Below, in pieces: positions 9,683 to 21,984 of a DNA stretch of 62,579 nucleotides (position 1 is its first letter; every line of letters starts with the position of its first letter). A model generated the notes under the pieces. That model had not been told where the DNA came from. It saw nothing but the letters and a program-made list of their open reading frames with translations, and searched no databases. The stretch is from Corallochytrium limacisporum (lineage: Eukaryota; Opisthokonta), in the NCBI GenBank assembly GCA_002811645.1, contig PDIP01000083.1, forward strand, positions 90,606-153,184, read 5' to 3'. Position numbers and translations under genes: made by a program.

Positions 9683-12600
9683 GTTGCTGCTGTGCTCTAT
9701 ACTGTTCTACTAACTATGATTGTACTCTTACTTTTATCTCCCATGTTAGCAGATTCGTTTGCGAAAGAAAGTATCCCTATACTCTCCCGAAATATTCAGT
9801 TGGTTTGTCAAATGACAACAGCGGACAGACCACCAGGTTGATCTCTCGACCAAGGCCCCTGGGTTTGTCAATGTCTCCTTGAAGTTGGACTAATGAATAG
9901 TATCAAGGCGTGCATCACCTGTGTCGACAGTCTCACAACCCCGAAATAGCCAGTCCATGCCCGCTCAGAATAGATCACCACCCGAATCTCACCAGAGCCT
10001 GAAACCAATCCCTGTTCTTTCAGCGCCCGCCAATGTGTCATCACGTCGCCACCAATCATTTTCCCAACCAATACAATGCGGAAGGACACACGCTCGCTGG
10101 CTCGGCTCTGTTCCAACTCACCGGAGAGACCCACACTCGCGGTCCTAATGCGAGCACGCACAGCGCACACCACGCATAGCCCGCCACCCCCGGGGGCTTT
10201 CTCCCCCCCCCTTCTTTCCTCCCTGCCCAGGGAGGGGTGGGGGCCGTGTGGTGGTCCGCCTCCTGCGGTGTGCGGGTGGAGTTGCAAAGATTTCAGGAAC
10301 AAAAAAACAGCGGTACCGCTCCGACATAAGGTCCATCGACGACATGTGCTCTATCTGTGTCTCCGACTTGATATCATAGTCGTACCGTTCGTTCGTGATA
10401 TCGGGTGTGAATATGTGCATGGCGAAGAAAGGCTGCAAACACTGGCAGCCACACACAGACCAGCGACACGGACTGCAAAATGCCAGCCATCTTGCCCCCT
10501 CCTCCGCAGGTTGTGTTCCTCAGATTCCGTGAAAGAATGGGCCGTCAGAACAAACACAGTGCAGAAATTGCGGTTACCACCCTACACATTACAGTATTCG
10601 CCCCCAAAATTCAAACACACGCAAGCCAGAATGTTCAAAACGATCATTGGGGCATGGTACGTCACAAAGTGACCAGCTTGTTTATGTCTCTGGCACTTTG
10701 TTCTCTCGCGAACGATTCTTCGGACCAGCCCCGTTGAGGAAGAGGAGAACAAAAGACTCGGCATCCATGACTATGACCATCGATATGCCTCGTGATGGTT
10801 CCATCCCTGGGCACGGGCGCGCTTTTGAACCATGGCGGATGTAGTTTGGGTATCCGGGCCAGCTGTGTTCGTTCAGCGAATTTTGAAATGAATGATTTGG
10901 AGCTTCCTTCCCCGGTCCTCCATATCTGCTCTTCCATTCCCTGCGGCCCCGTCGGCGAGGAAAAAAGTGCAGTTTTTTCGCCAAGTTTTCAATTTCCTGT
11001 TTTTTTCTTGCTATTCTCTGTGCTTGAATTCCGTAGTACTTCTCTTTGTCGCCAGGGGCGCGTGGAGCTTGGCATTTCTCCCCTCTCCCAAACACAGAGA
11101 GTTTGCATAAGGAAAAGGCATTCTATCTATGGGTGTGTGCTCTGGCTGTTCTTGATGAGGATCTCGGGAATGTGGATCTGGTAGTCTTACCAGCCAGCGC
11201 GGTCGGGTCGATGTACACATCTTATCACATGTGACCGACCACTGCGGAGACACTTGTTTTGAGCACTCAGGCAGGGTAAGGTTGGTAGGGTGGCGGGCGA
11301 GTCCAGCCAGTGGAAGAAACAGGGGACGTTGCAGGTTATGTAGAATTCCTTCACGTTCTTGGAATTTTCCTCACTGGAAAAGCTCCGCCTTTATATATAG
11401 AACGTACCGTAGAAAACATCAGCGCGCCGTCGCCGTGTCTCCTGTTCCTTTCTTTTTCGTCTTGGCTGTTTGGCGTGCGGCAGCCGCGCCTTCATCCTGA
11501 ACTATTTTGTGGATGTTGACGCAACCATACTCTTTGATAGTCGCAACGCTATCGTTCGGGTGCAGAAAGTTTCAACAAAACTGGTTCCGCGAGATCGAAA
11601 TCGTGGACCTGAGGACTGGACAGCGACGAAGAAATAACTGTAGGGATGCTGAACGCACTGCACCGCGCACTCAGTTGGGTCGAACGTCGCCAGATTGTTA
11701 CAATTCAGTGTATGTGCTACGGCATCAACATCCTGAAAGCGTGAACGCTTCGGACTCTCTATGCGGGAGAGTTTCTCACACCAGCTTATTTATTGAAGGT
11801 ATAGACTTGATAAGCATAATCGTGGAGTGTGTGTGGGGGGAGGGGCTCAATCCAGAAATGGAGCGTATCGGAGGGACCTTAAGGATGATGAAGAGTACGT
11901 TTAGAATCCTGTGTACACACAACTGACCATCGCTAAAGACCATCCGGATGGCACCCAATCCAGTAGACCACCCGTGGCCCAGACACTGGTGCATCCACCA
12001 GTCACATGAGGTTTGCGTGTTTGTCTGCATGTCCATCCCTTGTTTCTCGCACCCTCCGCGTGTGAAGGGACACACAGTGCAGCATAAACCGAGGACCATG
12101 CACCTTTCGTTCAGAATGCAATGTGAGTGTGCGCGGTGGGATGCGCAGTGCGGTGCGCCTGCACACTTACCCCACATGGCAAGCAGCTTCCTTGGTGTTT
12201 GTGCGCTTGTGATTCGGGAAGACCTTAGGATTTCGGAGCCACTACATGGCTTGGTTCGTTTTTTGACGCGAATTCCCATCATCGTTCGCGATTCCCCCCG
12301 GAAACTACTGGCAATTAGCAGCAGGAGGAAGGCGATCTCGCACCACTTCAACTACTATGTCGTTAATGAGAATGTGCGTGTGCCTTTGCATATTATTTGT
12401 TCCTGGCTTCCTACGCAACGTAATAGTGCCGCTGCGGGCTTGTAATTAGTGCATTCATGGTGGCGAGTTCGTCCAATGCGTGGCAATAAATAGTAACAGT
12501 GCTGAACATACCAGAGAAAGACGTACGCAAATGTTGGTGGTGGTGGTGGTGGTGGTGGTATCATTTGCCGGAGCCTTATTTCCGAATCGGTATGATTGAT

Positions 12601-12766
12601 TTGCATGTCCGCGAAAAGAAAGTAGAGGCATGGCACGTATCAATGCAAGAGAGAGGAAGGTGGACATATGATGTCGTGCTATGGTTGCGAATGAATAGTG
12701 TCTTTAACCATCTTTAAAGTAAATGTGAATGATATGTATGGATGTTTGTGGCAATGCAGTGTGCGT
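9683..12766. other. 3.1 kb intergenic region without a recognised gene
   Basis: This lies between the 5' end of the TMEM131-like gene and the 3' end of the first ABCD gene, so it should hold the TMEM131-like promoter. It contains a run of nine C at 10203-10211 (about 520 bp upstream of that start), a TATATATA-like stretch at 11392-11399 and a (TGG)8 microsatellite at 12535-12559. Open frames exist on both strands, but the longest opens on a non-ATG codon and resembles nothing I know. Confidence 0.5.
12535..12559 (+). repeat. (TGG)8 microsatellite
   Basis: Eight perfect TGG units plus one T, in non-coding DNA about 200 bp beyond the stop of the first ABCD gene. Confidence 0.95.
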
Positions 12767-14773
12767 TTAGCTGCCCCATTCGGTGCCTTCGCCCTCAATC
12801 TTCTTGAACTCGTAGCTGCCGCGGCCGTCAAAGTGCAGCACGTACTCGTGGAACTTCCACAGAGACTTGCGGTGAGACACCGTAAACAGCGTGATTCCCA
12901 GCTCCCGGCTGTGAGTGTACATGTATCCCTCAACATCCACAGACACCGCAGAGGTGCACTCGTCCAGAATCGCAAACTGAGGCTTGTGGTAAAACAGTCG
13001 CGCCATAGCCACACGCTGCTTCTCACCGCCACTCAGCACATCAGCCCAGTCTTGCACGGCATCCCAGCCGCCCTCCCGGTCTACCAGGTGCGAAAGGTGT
13101 ACCTCATCCAGGAACTTGAACAAACCCTGGTCAGACAAGCCTCGGCGCTTCATGTCTTCGGCAGAGTCCGGGTAGATTACCTGGTCACGGAGAGTACCAA
13201 TAGTCAGGTATGGCTTCTGGGGAACGTAGAACAGCTTAGCCGCAGCAGGCTTGGTCATTGTGCCGCCAAACAACGGCCACAGGCCACCGAGGATACGGAA
13301 CAGAGAGGATTTGCCGCACCCATTGGGACCGGACACGAGGACGTTTTCGCCGGACTTGATGGTTATGTTCAGCTCCTTGACCAGCACATCACCATTGGGA
13401 GTCACCACAGGCACACGATCGAACTTGATCAGGTGGTCCTTGTGGATAATCTTACCATTTCCGGGAGCCAAGGGCACACCATCGACTTCCTTACCCTCCA
13501 GACTCAGCATGGTGCGAGAGTAGTGTCCCTTCTCCAAATCCTCGAGCACATCCATAATGTCAATCACACGGGCAGTGAAACCAGCCAGGCGGGTCATTTC
13601 GCGACCAGCCAGAACCACACGACCGATGGCACCGGCCATGCGAACCAGCATGCGTCCGGACCGGTTGTAGGCTTCGCTGATCTCGACTGTGGGTACGTTC
13701 TCCCAGTACGGGTCGTTCAGGAACGGACGGGACACGGCGAAGAACCCGACCACAGTAGCAAAGTACTTGGCCACGACGTTATCAATCACACCGATGCTAA
13801 AGCGGAAGCGCATGGAGTCACGCAGGTGGTTCTGCAGACGGTTGTAAGCCTCAAACACAGTCACCTTCTCTCGATCACCACCGTTGTAGAAGGCAATTTC
13901 CTCGCCATGGGTAATGATGCGAGCGTTGACAAAACGGTATTCACCCTCCAGACGTTGTTCTCCGACCGTGAACTTTCCGACAGGTTTGCGCAGACGTGTC
14001 AGCAGCACGCCGCTCAGACCCAAATAGCCGGTCATGATAGCCGGGCCACCGGCACCGATGAGCTCGGTCAAACGACGAGCGTAAATGATAATATCGAGAA
14101 TGGGCTTGCTGAGGTTGGAGTACAAATCAACAACGGACTGGCAGAACCTATCAACATCCTGGGTCAGCAGCTGGTCGGCATTAGAGATACGAGTATCCAG
14201 AAAAGCAACCTTGTAGTAGGTGAAGCCCTTCAGATACTCCTGCAACAGATGGTTGGTCAGACGGGTGCGGAATCGCAGGGCCATTTCGTTCAAGGAGTAC
14301 TTCAGGAACGAGTTGACGAAACCCATCGGTACCATACCGGCAAAGAATTGCAGAAGGCCGTTGCGGAAGCCAGTGACGTCGCGGTCGATGATACGGGCCT
14401 CAATCCGTGTGTTAATACTAATCATCCACAGATCACACAGAGTGCGCAGCACCATGAAGACGGAAGCCATACCAATGAAACCGGCCTCCGGGCTGAACAG
14501 ACTGGGCACGCAGATCTTCAGCAGGCGTCCCAGGCGAGCGTAGAACTCGTTGCCGACTGCGACCTTTTCGTTGCGCTTTACAGCACCCTTCTTACTCATG
14601 CCGATCTGACGGTCTGCCTTGGCACCGACCTTCAGCACGTATGAGTAGGTACCTGCCAGAGCAACGGCACTGACCAGCAGGCCAAGGTTGCGGCGACGGT
14701 GTTGAGAGGAGAAGATGGCCTCAGCCAAACCACCGAGGACCCCGCCCATATCGACTTGCTTGGACAGAGACAT
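12767..14773 (-). CDS. Peroxisomal ABC half-transporter, ABCD3/PMP70-like (copy 1)
   Basis: Subfamily D half-transporter of 668 residues, expected to dimerise in the peroxisomal membrane and import fatty acyl-CoA. The transmembrane domain covers about 75-400 and carries the family's EAA-like loop, [11 protein letters not shown], at 196-206. The nucleotide-binding domain has Walker A GPNGCGKS (482-489), signature LSGGEKQ (580-586), Walker B ending in LDE (603-605) and the H-loop histidine (634). These motifs are complete, so it should hydrolyse ATP. The N-terminus has a short hydrophobic stretch (about 31-46), and no PTS1 is present. The wording of the ATPase domain is closest to ABCD3/PMP70. 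The start is an ATG. A tandem paralogue lies upstream (18084-20326), and the last 320 bp of the two genes appear identical. Confidence 0.95.
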   Translation of the reverse strand: MSLSKQVDMGGVLGGLAEAIFSSQHRRRNLGLLVSAVALAGTYSYVLKVGAKADRQIGMSKKGAVKRNEKVAVGNEFYARLGRLLKICVPSLFSPEAGFIGMASVFMVLRTLCDLWMISINTRIEARIIDRDVTGFRNGLLQFFAGMVPMGFVNSFLKYSLNEMALRFRTRLTNHLLQEYLKGFTYYKVAFLDTRISNADQLLTQDVDRFCQSVVDLYSNLSKPILDIIIYARRLTELIGAGGPAIMTGYLGLSGVLLTRLRKPVGKFTVGEQRLEGEYRFVNARIITHGEEIAFYNGGDREKVTVFEAYNRLQNHLRDSMRFRFSIGVIDNVVAKYFATVVGFFAVSRPFLNDPYWENVPTVEISEAYNRSGRMLVRMAGAIGRVVLAGREMTRLAGFTARVIDIMDVLEDLEKGHYSRTMLSLEGKEVDGVPLAPGNGKIIHKDHLIKFDRVPVVTPNGDVLVKELNITIKSGENVLVSGPNGCGKSSLFRILGGLWPLFGGTMTKPAAAKLFYVPQKPYLTIGTLRDQVIYPDSAEDMKRRGLSDQGLFKFLDEVHLSHLVDREGGWDAVQDWADVLSGGEKQRVAMARLFYHKPQFAILDECTSAVSVDVEGYMYTHSRELGITLFTVSHRKSLWKFHEYVLHFDGRGSYEFKKIEGEGTEWGS

Positions 14774-17700
14774 GGTGCTTTCGAGCTTTCGGTTTTGCCT
14801 AGCCTAACTTACTAAATTGATGCCCTTGCTCTATACCCGTTTGTGTTCGCAGAGAGCCGATTTGAATCTAGAAGGACAGACCTGAACCCCGTTGAGAGAG
14901 AAATGAGAGAAAGTCTATCTATGCGTACGGTTTGCTATCCAGAGCCAGAGAACACAGTCTTCAGCTCAATTGGTCTTAGAGACCCAGACTGTGCTGGAGT
15001 AAATTGGCTGAGTCACTCTCTGAAATACACTGCTCAGGACATGATCTACACAAGAGGCTGTGCAAGATCCACATTGAAAAGCCAAATGTTACAGGTACGA
15101 CCGTCTTGTCGTTGGCCATACAAACCTCAATCTGAATAGTCTCGTGCACCACTTTGATGAGACATGGCAAAAAGGAACCAGCAAGGGCTGCCAAGGAAGC
15201 AAATACTGGTCGGAAATCCCGTGCTTTTTGGGCCCAACTCCCACTGCTGCGTGCTTTCTGCTGCGTCACACTGTCAGCCCTCAACTCCCCAGTCCTCCCC
15301 CTTTTCCTCTCCTTTTTAACGGACGGAGAGCCAGGCGGGCGGGCACGCCCGCGTCCCCGAGTGTGCAAGAAGCGCGCGGTGGTTTTGTTCCGGTGGGCCC
15401 GAAATCCGCGGTCCCTGGACTCACGATACCGAATGAACTGGAGAAAGCCAGCCAGAGCGGTCGAGGATCCCAGGTTTCCCCTTCGAGCTCATATTGTCAT
15501 ATCACGAAACATCATATGGGGAATTAAGTATTGCACATCACACGGCATGGCTCACTTGACGTATCTGTGCGTCTATTCCATCCACCATGCGGGTTAACGA
15601 TGAGGTGGTGCGGAGTCGGGTGGTTACACTACCCGAGGAGGACACCATGACTAGCAGGAACTCTGTCGCTCTTCTCCCTTCGCTGCTTACACATTCCTGT
15701 GAACTGTAAGAATACCCCCCTCTGCTTTACCAACTGGCCCGAACCTCAAACTGCTCAACTCTCCACCACCAACCCGACCACCCACATACCCACCACCACC
15801 AAATATCGGACACCTGCCCGCGGGTATGTACCAGTGATGCACAATACGTTCTATGAATGCTGATATGGGGTTGGTAAACTGTCCCAAGACCATGCCTTTG
15901 ACCCAAATAGTTACTAAATGTCTGAGCGTTCTTGTATCGAGGTGGATGCTTCGTGGTCTTCCTTTTCATTCTGTATGTCTCCTGCGCAACAACACACTGC
16001 CCCAAACATTTCCCCAAGCGTGCGACTGATGGCTCCTGTCCACCATCATTTCGCTTAGACGTTCGCTACAGCCCATAAATACATTGACTTTCTTTTTAGC
16101 AGTAGCATATGTACCAACCATACACACGCGCACGAACATCTAGGACACCCTACTTCACCGTATTAATGTCGATTTGCGGGCCCCCGGTGGGGTTTGGGTT
16201 TGCTTCAACCCATGAATTTTTAATGACGAAGTATGCAAAGAGAAGGGCAAGCTCGGATACGGTCCGATGACGACCGACGGGACGCAAGAGGCGAGTACGA
16301 ACGAGCAGAATAAGATCTTGGGGCTTTCGTTCTAAAAACCCGCACGCAGCAGCAGCAGCAGCGTACACACAAGCCATCCTGCTACAAAGTTAGGTAGGGG
16401 ATTTGGGTTGGGACTTTCTTCCCCGGTTTAAAGCACTCCGGATTCCTGTTCTTCGGAAGGATTTTAAAATTGTCCTTTGCTCTTCGTTGTGCCAAATTGG
16501 ACCAGTTTTAATTACTTGAACCGTTTCCCGTCCTGCTGCGGGGCCCCATCGATACTTCCCCGGATCGCAAACGAAAAAAAAAAAAATACCATTGTCTGAT
16601 GGCGAAGGGAGTGTCAGCTGATGATGGGCTGGTGGCGGGGAGGAACGCCCGTCCGTTGTGGCCCCCCCCCAACCCCCCAACCTCCAGGGGGGGGGCCCTC
16701 TCCGCGCCTTCCCCGTGTGGAGCTCGAATTTTTCATTACGTACTCACTCTGCTTGCGCCCTTTGCCGGCGTCTGTCATCGTTCTTCTGCTCCAGCTCACC
16801 AACTCTGCGTCTCACTGAAGCCATTTCGGGTACCGCTGGCCACCGTGGCATATCCTCACCGGCCTGGTGGTTGACTACTGCCCGGCAAATTCGGCTACAC
16901 GTTAACTGCTTGCCCGGGCCTTCAACGTGATCGGCGCACTCACTGTGTGCTTCACATTGTGCTGGGTGTGAACTATCACTCACCGCCAAACGAGCAGGAA
17001 GGCCAGTACAAATAGTTCTGTCCTTTGGTGGCATGCGATGGTGATTGTCCTTTTGATCAAGGACAATTTAGATGTGATAATATGTCTTACATCCGGTATT
17101 ACTGTGCGCGGTGGCCTACGTGGAAAGGTATAGAAGGTGACGTCAAATACTCAACTCCCCGCCCAGAGGGATACTGACGGCGATGGACGGACCTTATGTT
17201 GAAGGTTCAGGCGCCACTCAACCGTGCAGTCTTCACTTCGATCTGCAATTCTGGTACTGTTCCAGCCATCATCAGTCGTCCGCCATCCACATGGAAGTCA
17301 CAAAACCTCACCACTAATCGTTCGTTTGTTCCTTCGACGTTTTCTGTGCATGCTGCAAATCTCTGTTCCACTCTGTGCGACAGCGGGAACTGCCCTGTTG
17401 TACCTCCCTTCCCCGCAACTTTTCCCCTTTGCGATGTACCACCCCACATCAAGGGTCTATCACGCCTGCAATTTGGGATGAAATTTGCCGCCAGGCATTT
17501 TGGCCCTATTTTTAGCACCGGTATTTTTGTGGGAGGGCCGACCCGGTGGGCGGCGGGAAGGGGTTTGGAGCGGAAAGCCGGTAGAGATCGCGCTGTGAAG
17601 ACCTCAGAGGTTTTACCAATTCGATGATGAATCCGCGCTGGACCCTTTTCCTGGGCCAAAATCATTAGCCCCAAGGCACTCCAATTTCCCACATGATGAT

Positions 17701-18083
17701 TTCTTGGTGTGGTCGATGCCAATATGCACGGTAGATGTTTCACGTCTTGGGTGCTTAGAGATGATGGGCGTGTGTAGGACGGTATTTTACTACTCAGTTC
17801 TACGGTGCGTTTCGTTCCTATAGGGGGAAGCGCGGAACCGATGGTTGCTATTCTTGGTAGGGAGTTGACTTGGTGTGGTGTTGGGAGTCTAATTTCCTAC
17901 ACCACGTCTGCACGTACCGTGCGCAGTGCGAACAGACTGTGTTCGCGAGCGGACTTACGAAGCCATGTGTTGATTGCTGATGGTTGGTGTGTATTAATAT
18001 CTACAATGATTCGTGCGATGCCAAGTGAACGTGGGCGCATGGCGATTATGCGGGTAATGTGTTGATACAGTAAGAGAGTTCTT
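14774..18083. other. 3.3 kb spacer between the two ABCD paralogues
   Basis: No gene is recognised. It holds a GCA microsatellite around 16345-16362, an A13 run at 16574-16586, and a C9 run (16662-16670) followed 16 bases later by a G9 run (16687-16695); these could pair as a hairpin or form G-quadruplex/i-motif structures. A GC-rich inverted segment also lies near 15330-15350. The open frame at 17207-17743 begins with GTG and has no recognisable domain. Confidence 0.5.
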
Positions 18084-20326
18084 TTAAGATCCCCACTCTG
18101 TGGTGGCACCGTCGATGGCCTTGAACTCATAGCTGCCGCGGCCGTCAAAGTGCAGCACGTACTCGTGGAACTTCCACAGAGACTTGCGGTGAGACACCGT
18201 AAACAGCGTNNNNNNNNNNNNNNNNNNNNNNNNNNNNNNNNNNNNNNNNNNNNNNNNNNNNNNNNNNNNNNNNNNNNNNNNNNNNNNNNNNNNNNNNNNN
18301 NNNNNNNNNNNNNNNNNNNNNNNNNNNNNNNNNNNNNNNNNNNNNNNNNNNNNNNNNNNNNNNNNNNNNNNNNNNNNNNNNNNNNNNNNNNNNNNNNNNN
18401 NNNNNNNNNNNNNNNNNNNNNNNNNNNNNNNNNNNNNNNNNNNNNNNNNNNNNNNNNNNNNNNNNNNNNNNNNNNNNNNNNNNNNNNNNNNNNNNNNNNN
18501 NNNNNNNNNNNNNNNNNNNNNNNNNNNNNNNNNNNNNNNNNNNNNNNNNNNNNNNNNNNNNNNNNNNNNNNAGCCCAGTCTTGCACGGCATCCCAGCCGC
18601 CCTCCCGGTCTACCAGGTGCGAAAGGTGTACCTCATCCAGGAACTTGAACAAACCCTGGTCGGAGAGACCACGGCGCTTCATGTCTTCGGCAGTGTCTGG
18701 ATAGATGACCTGGTCACGGAGAGTACCAATAGTCAGGTACGGCTTCTGGGGAACGTAGAACAGCTTAGCCGCAGCAGGCTTGGTCAGCGTACCGCCGAAC
18801 AATGGCCACAGGCCACCGAGGATACGGAACAGAGAGGACTTGCCGCAACCGTTGGGACCGGAGACCAGGACATTGTTGCCCGACTCGACGGTGACGAACA
18901 ATTCCTTTACGAGGACATCACCGTTCGGAGTCACGATGGGCACACGCTCAAACTTGATAATGTGGTCCTGATTGATGATCTTGCCATTGCCAGGGGCCAG
19001 AGGAACACCGTCAACATTCTTACCTTCCAGACTAAGCATGGTGCGGACGTATTTGCCCTCGTCCAGGTCTTCCAGTACGTCCATAATCTCAATGACACGG
19101 GCAGTGAAACCGGCCAGACGGGTCAGTTCGCGACCGGCAAGCACAACACGGCCAATGGCCGTGGCCATGTTGACCAGCATGCGACCAGAGCGGTAGTACT
19201 CTTCAGCTAGATCAGATGTCTCCCAGTCATCGTACTTGTTGGTAGCGAGGAAAGGACGGGACACAGCGTAGAAACCGACGACGGTGGCAATGTACTTGGC
19301 CACAACGCTATCAATCACGCCGACGCCGAAACGGAAGCGCATGGAGTTGCGGAGATGACCTGCCAAACGTTGGAAGCTCGCGTTCACAGTAATCCGCTCA
19401 CGGTCACCACCGTTGTAGAACGCAACCTCCTCACCGTGCGTGATCAGACGAGCATTGATGAAGCGGTACTCACCTTCCAGGCGTTGTTCGGACACGGTGT
19501 ACTTGCCGACCGGCTTGCGCATCTGTGTGAGGAAGACACCGGACAAGGCCAGGTATCCGGTCATGATGGCCGGGCCCTGGGCACCAATCTGTGAGGTCAG
19601 GCGGCGGGCGTAGATGATTATATCGAGGATGGGCTTGCTCAAGTTGGAGTACAGATCAACGGTGGACTGACAGTAACGTTCCAGATCCTGCGTAAGCAAC
19701 TGGTCAGCGTTGGAGATGCGGGTATCCAGGAAGGCTACCTTGTAGTAGGTAAAACCGTTCAAGTAGTCCTTCATGAGGTAATTGGTCAGGTTAGTACGGA
19801 AACGCAGAGACATTTCGTTCAAGGAGTATTTTAGGAAGGAGTTCACAAAACCGATGGGCACCATGGAAGCAAAGAATTTCAGCAGATTCTGGCGGAAGCC
19901 TTCGACGTCGCGATCAATGATACGGGCCTCGATCTTGGTGTTAATGCTAATCATCCACAGATCACAAAGCGTACGCAGGATCATGAAGATCGTGGCACTT
20001 GCGACGTAACCCGCCTCGGCAGTGAAGATTCCCGGAACGCAAATCTTGAGCAGGCGCTTCATGCGTGCAAGGAACACTGAATCGACGCCAATTGCTTCGC
20101 CGTGCTTGTGGTTGGATGGCTTGCCCTTCTTGTGCGCGGTCCGAGGCTCGCACCGTCTGCCCATTTTCTTAACGTAGGCATAAGCACCGAACATGGCCGC
20201 GACCGAAGCCACCAGACCGATCTTCCGGGCCCTCGGCGTTTGATAAATGGCCAGGACAAGGGGCAAGACATTCATGAGGATCTTCTGGCCAGTTGGACTG
20301 GCCATCAGAGTACTTTGAATGGTCAT
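18084..20326 (-). CDS. Peroxisomal ABC half-transporter, ABCD3/PMP70-like (copy 2, interrupted by assembly gap)
   Basis: Tandem paralogue of the gene at 12767-14773. The transmembrane domain, EAA-like [11 protein letters not shown] loop and Walker A (GPNGCGKS) are intact. The signature, Walker B and D-loop fall inside 362 Ns (18210-18571). After the gap the correct frame resumes with the H-loop TVSHRKSL and ends EWGS-stop at 18084-18086, like copy 1. A frame counted through all 362 Ns is shifted and runs on wrongly to about 17897. The paralogue predicts only 150 bp here, giving about 676 residues. I chose the ATG at 20324-20326 (MTIQSTLM) because the alignable region begins soon after it; the open frame extends further upstream without similarity. 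The gene is probably functional, and the break is an assembly matter. Confidence 0.88.
18210..18571. other. Assembly gap (362 N) in ABCD copy 2
   Basis: A run of Ns covering the signature-motif and Walker B codons. The 80 bases on one side (18130-18209) and the 90 on the other (18572-18661) match copy 1 exactly. The corresponding interval in copy 1 is 150 bases (12893-13042), so the gap estimate is probably too long. Confidence 0.98.
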
Positions 20327-21881
20327 TGTGGTGCTTGGAAAACAACTCTTGTCCTCCAGACGATTATCTCTTTTTTCCCTTGGTGTTGCCTTTGTGAGAA
20401 TTTCATTCAGTGCGGCTCTGTCCAGTGTAACCCTGATCACGAAATAGGTGTGGGGGGCACAGAGAGCACAGAGTCGCGACTCTGAACCATGCAGTGCCTT
20501 GCGCAGTTGTGCAACACAGTACGGAACAGAATCCTGCACCTACACGCGCACCACCCCTAGTCCTGGATATTGGCACCCAGGTGAAAGCATGACAGTGGAC
20601 CCATTGTCATACGATCGACTGGCTGAGTCTGTCCTGTGTACTTCCCCTGTGCGCGCCGGACCGAACCCCCCCTTTCGAAATGCAAACTGACGACTACGCC
20701 CCTTTCAGTCCAATAGGGCACAAACTGGGCCGCCTATCCTCTTCAGCCGTCGGACGTGTCGTACGAGGCCGACCGAACAATAATACGCCCGCCAAGCCCC
20801 AAGAAAGCAGCGGGAAACACCAGGCAGGCAAAGCGGTTGCAAACAGTTGCAAGGGGAAAAAAACGACGAAAAGACAAAAAAGAAAAAGTGTGGACATTTT
20901 GAAGAGAACGCAACGGGGGCGCTCTATCATTTCACGCCCGACCGCAGCCCAAACCCGGCCGGGATGCCGCGCCGTTGTGTGTGTGTGCCCAAAGCGGGAA
21001 GTAAACCTGTCATTTTTGTCCCGGTGCCGCGCTTCTGCCACCGTCGAAGAGCCAAACGGCCCACACCCCACCGAAGGTGGAGGCGGTGGAGTCCAAGCAC
21101 CACACACCACTGCAGTATATCAGGCCTTGTGTATGTATCAGGCAGGGAGTGAGGGAAGGGAAGGGAAGAGAAGGGAGGTGGGGGGGGGGGGGTAAAAAGG
21201 GGGAAGCATTCGATCGTCCGAATCATTGCGTGCCTTCGAGAAATGGGGCGGCTATTTATAGTTCGTCTCGTGCTCGCTTGTCCCAGAAAATCATCTAAAT
21301 CTTCATAATCATTAATCAACAATCCAATTTATATCAATGGTGTGCAATCGTGCCCAAAGATCAATGAAATATATCCTCGAATCAGGACGAGCGTTCCCCG
21401 GGGTTTAAACAGGAGTATATGTACTATTTTTTCGCCAATATCACTGCCTGGTACATTTGTACCGGGCAAACCGATGTCACTCTTTCGCGTATTTTGCTTT
21501 TTGGCCATTTTTGCGCTAATTTTACTTCTTCGCCCTTTTCTTCCGTTTTTTTAAAAGCTTTTCGGGGCACTTTTATGTATTTTCTTTGGAATTTCTTCCG
21601 TTGTTTTTCCTTTCTCCCTTTGCCTTTTTTTCTCTTGTGATGGACAATCCATTTTGTGCCTTTTCAACCAAAGTGCATAGGAAATCAATCGCAAATGAAA
21701 ACGACAAGCCTTTAAAAAAGTTTGTCGCCAGCGAAATAAAACAAAGGAAACGGAAATGGAAAAAAGGGGGCTTTGCAAAAGAAACAAACCAAAGGTGAAC
21801 ATAAAAAAGGAAAAAAAATAGTTAAGAAAGGAAGAGAGAGATGTTTTTAAGTTCTTCCCGGTGCCATTCTGGTGAACTGGT
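20327..21881. other. Intergenic region upstream of ABCD copy 2
   Basis: No gene is recognised. A purine-rich stretch lies at about 20800-20915, and a run of thirteen G at 21180-21192 sits about 850 bp upstream of the ABCD copy 2 start. From about 21230 the sequence becomes AT- and pyrimidine-rich up to the tRNA genes. Confidence 0.5.
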
Positions 21882-21953
21882 GGGACCGTGGTCTAGGGGT
21901 ATGATTCTCGCTTCGGGTGCGAGAGGTCCCGGGTTCGACTCCCGGCGGTCCCC
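21882..21953 (+). tRNA. tRNA-Pro (anticodon CGG)
   Basis: A 72-base cloverleaf. The acceptor stem pairs GGGACCG with CGGTCCC, with discriminator C. The D-arm region carries the A box (TGGTCTAGGGG), the anticodon stem is CTCGC/GCGAG around loop TTCGGGT (anticodon CGG, reads CCG), and the T-arm carries the B box GGTTCGACTCC. The body closely matches typical eukaryotic cytosolic tRNA-Pro. No intron is present. A T6 run 25 bases downstream is the likely RNA polymerase III terminator. Confidence 0.97.
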
Positions 21954-21978
21954 TCTGGGAGCGCGACGAACGAGGCAG

Positions 21979-21984
21979 TTTTTT
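21979..21984 (+). terminator. Pol III T-run terminator of tRNA-Pro(CGG)
   Basis: Six consecutive T on the transcribed strand, 25 bases after the tRNA 3' end. This is the usual form of an RNA polymerase III terminator. Confidence 0.7.

Noticed and set aside
11776-12351. Possible secreted cysteine-rich protein on the minus strand (hydrophobic N-terminus, 13 Cys)
   Set aside because: The frame opens on TTG, not ATG, and the next Met comes after the hydrophobic stretch. No family similarity and no support from composition.
12698-14644. 648-codon frame antisense to the first ABCD gene
   Set aside because: Shadow of a well-conserved gene. The product has no domain, and the paralogue's antisense frame is not conserved as protein.
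17207-17743. 178-codon minus-strand frame between the ABCD genes
   Set aside because: Begins with GTG; composition-driven, no domain.
17897-18083. Apparent C-terminal extension of ABCD copy 2
   Set aside because: Arises only by translating 362 Ns in the wrong frame. The conserved C-terminus ends at 18084.
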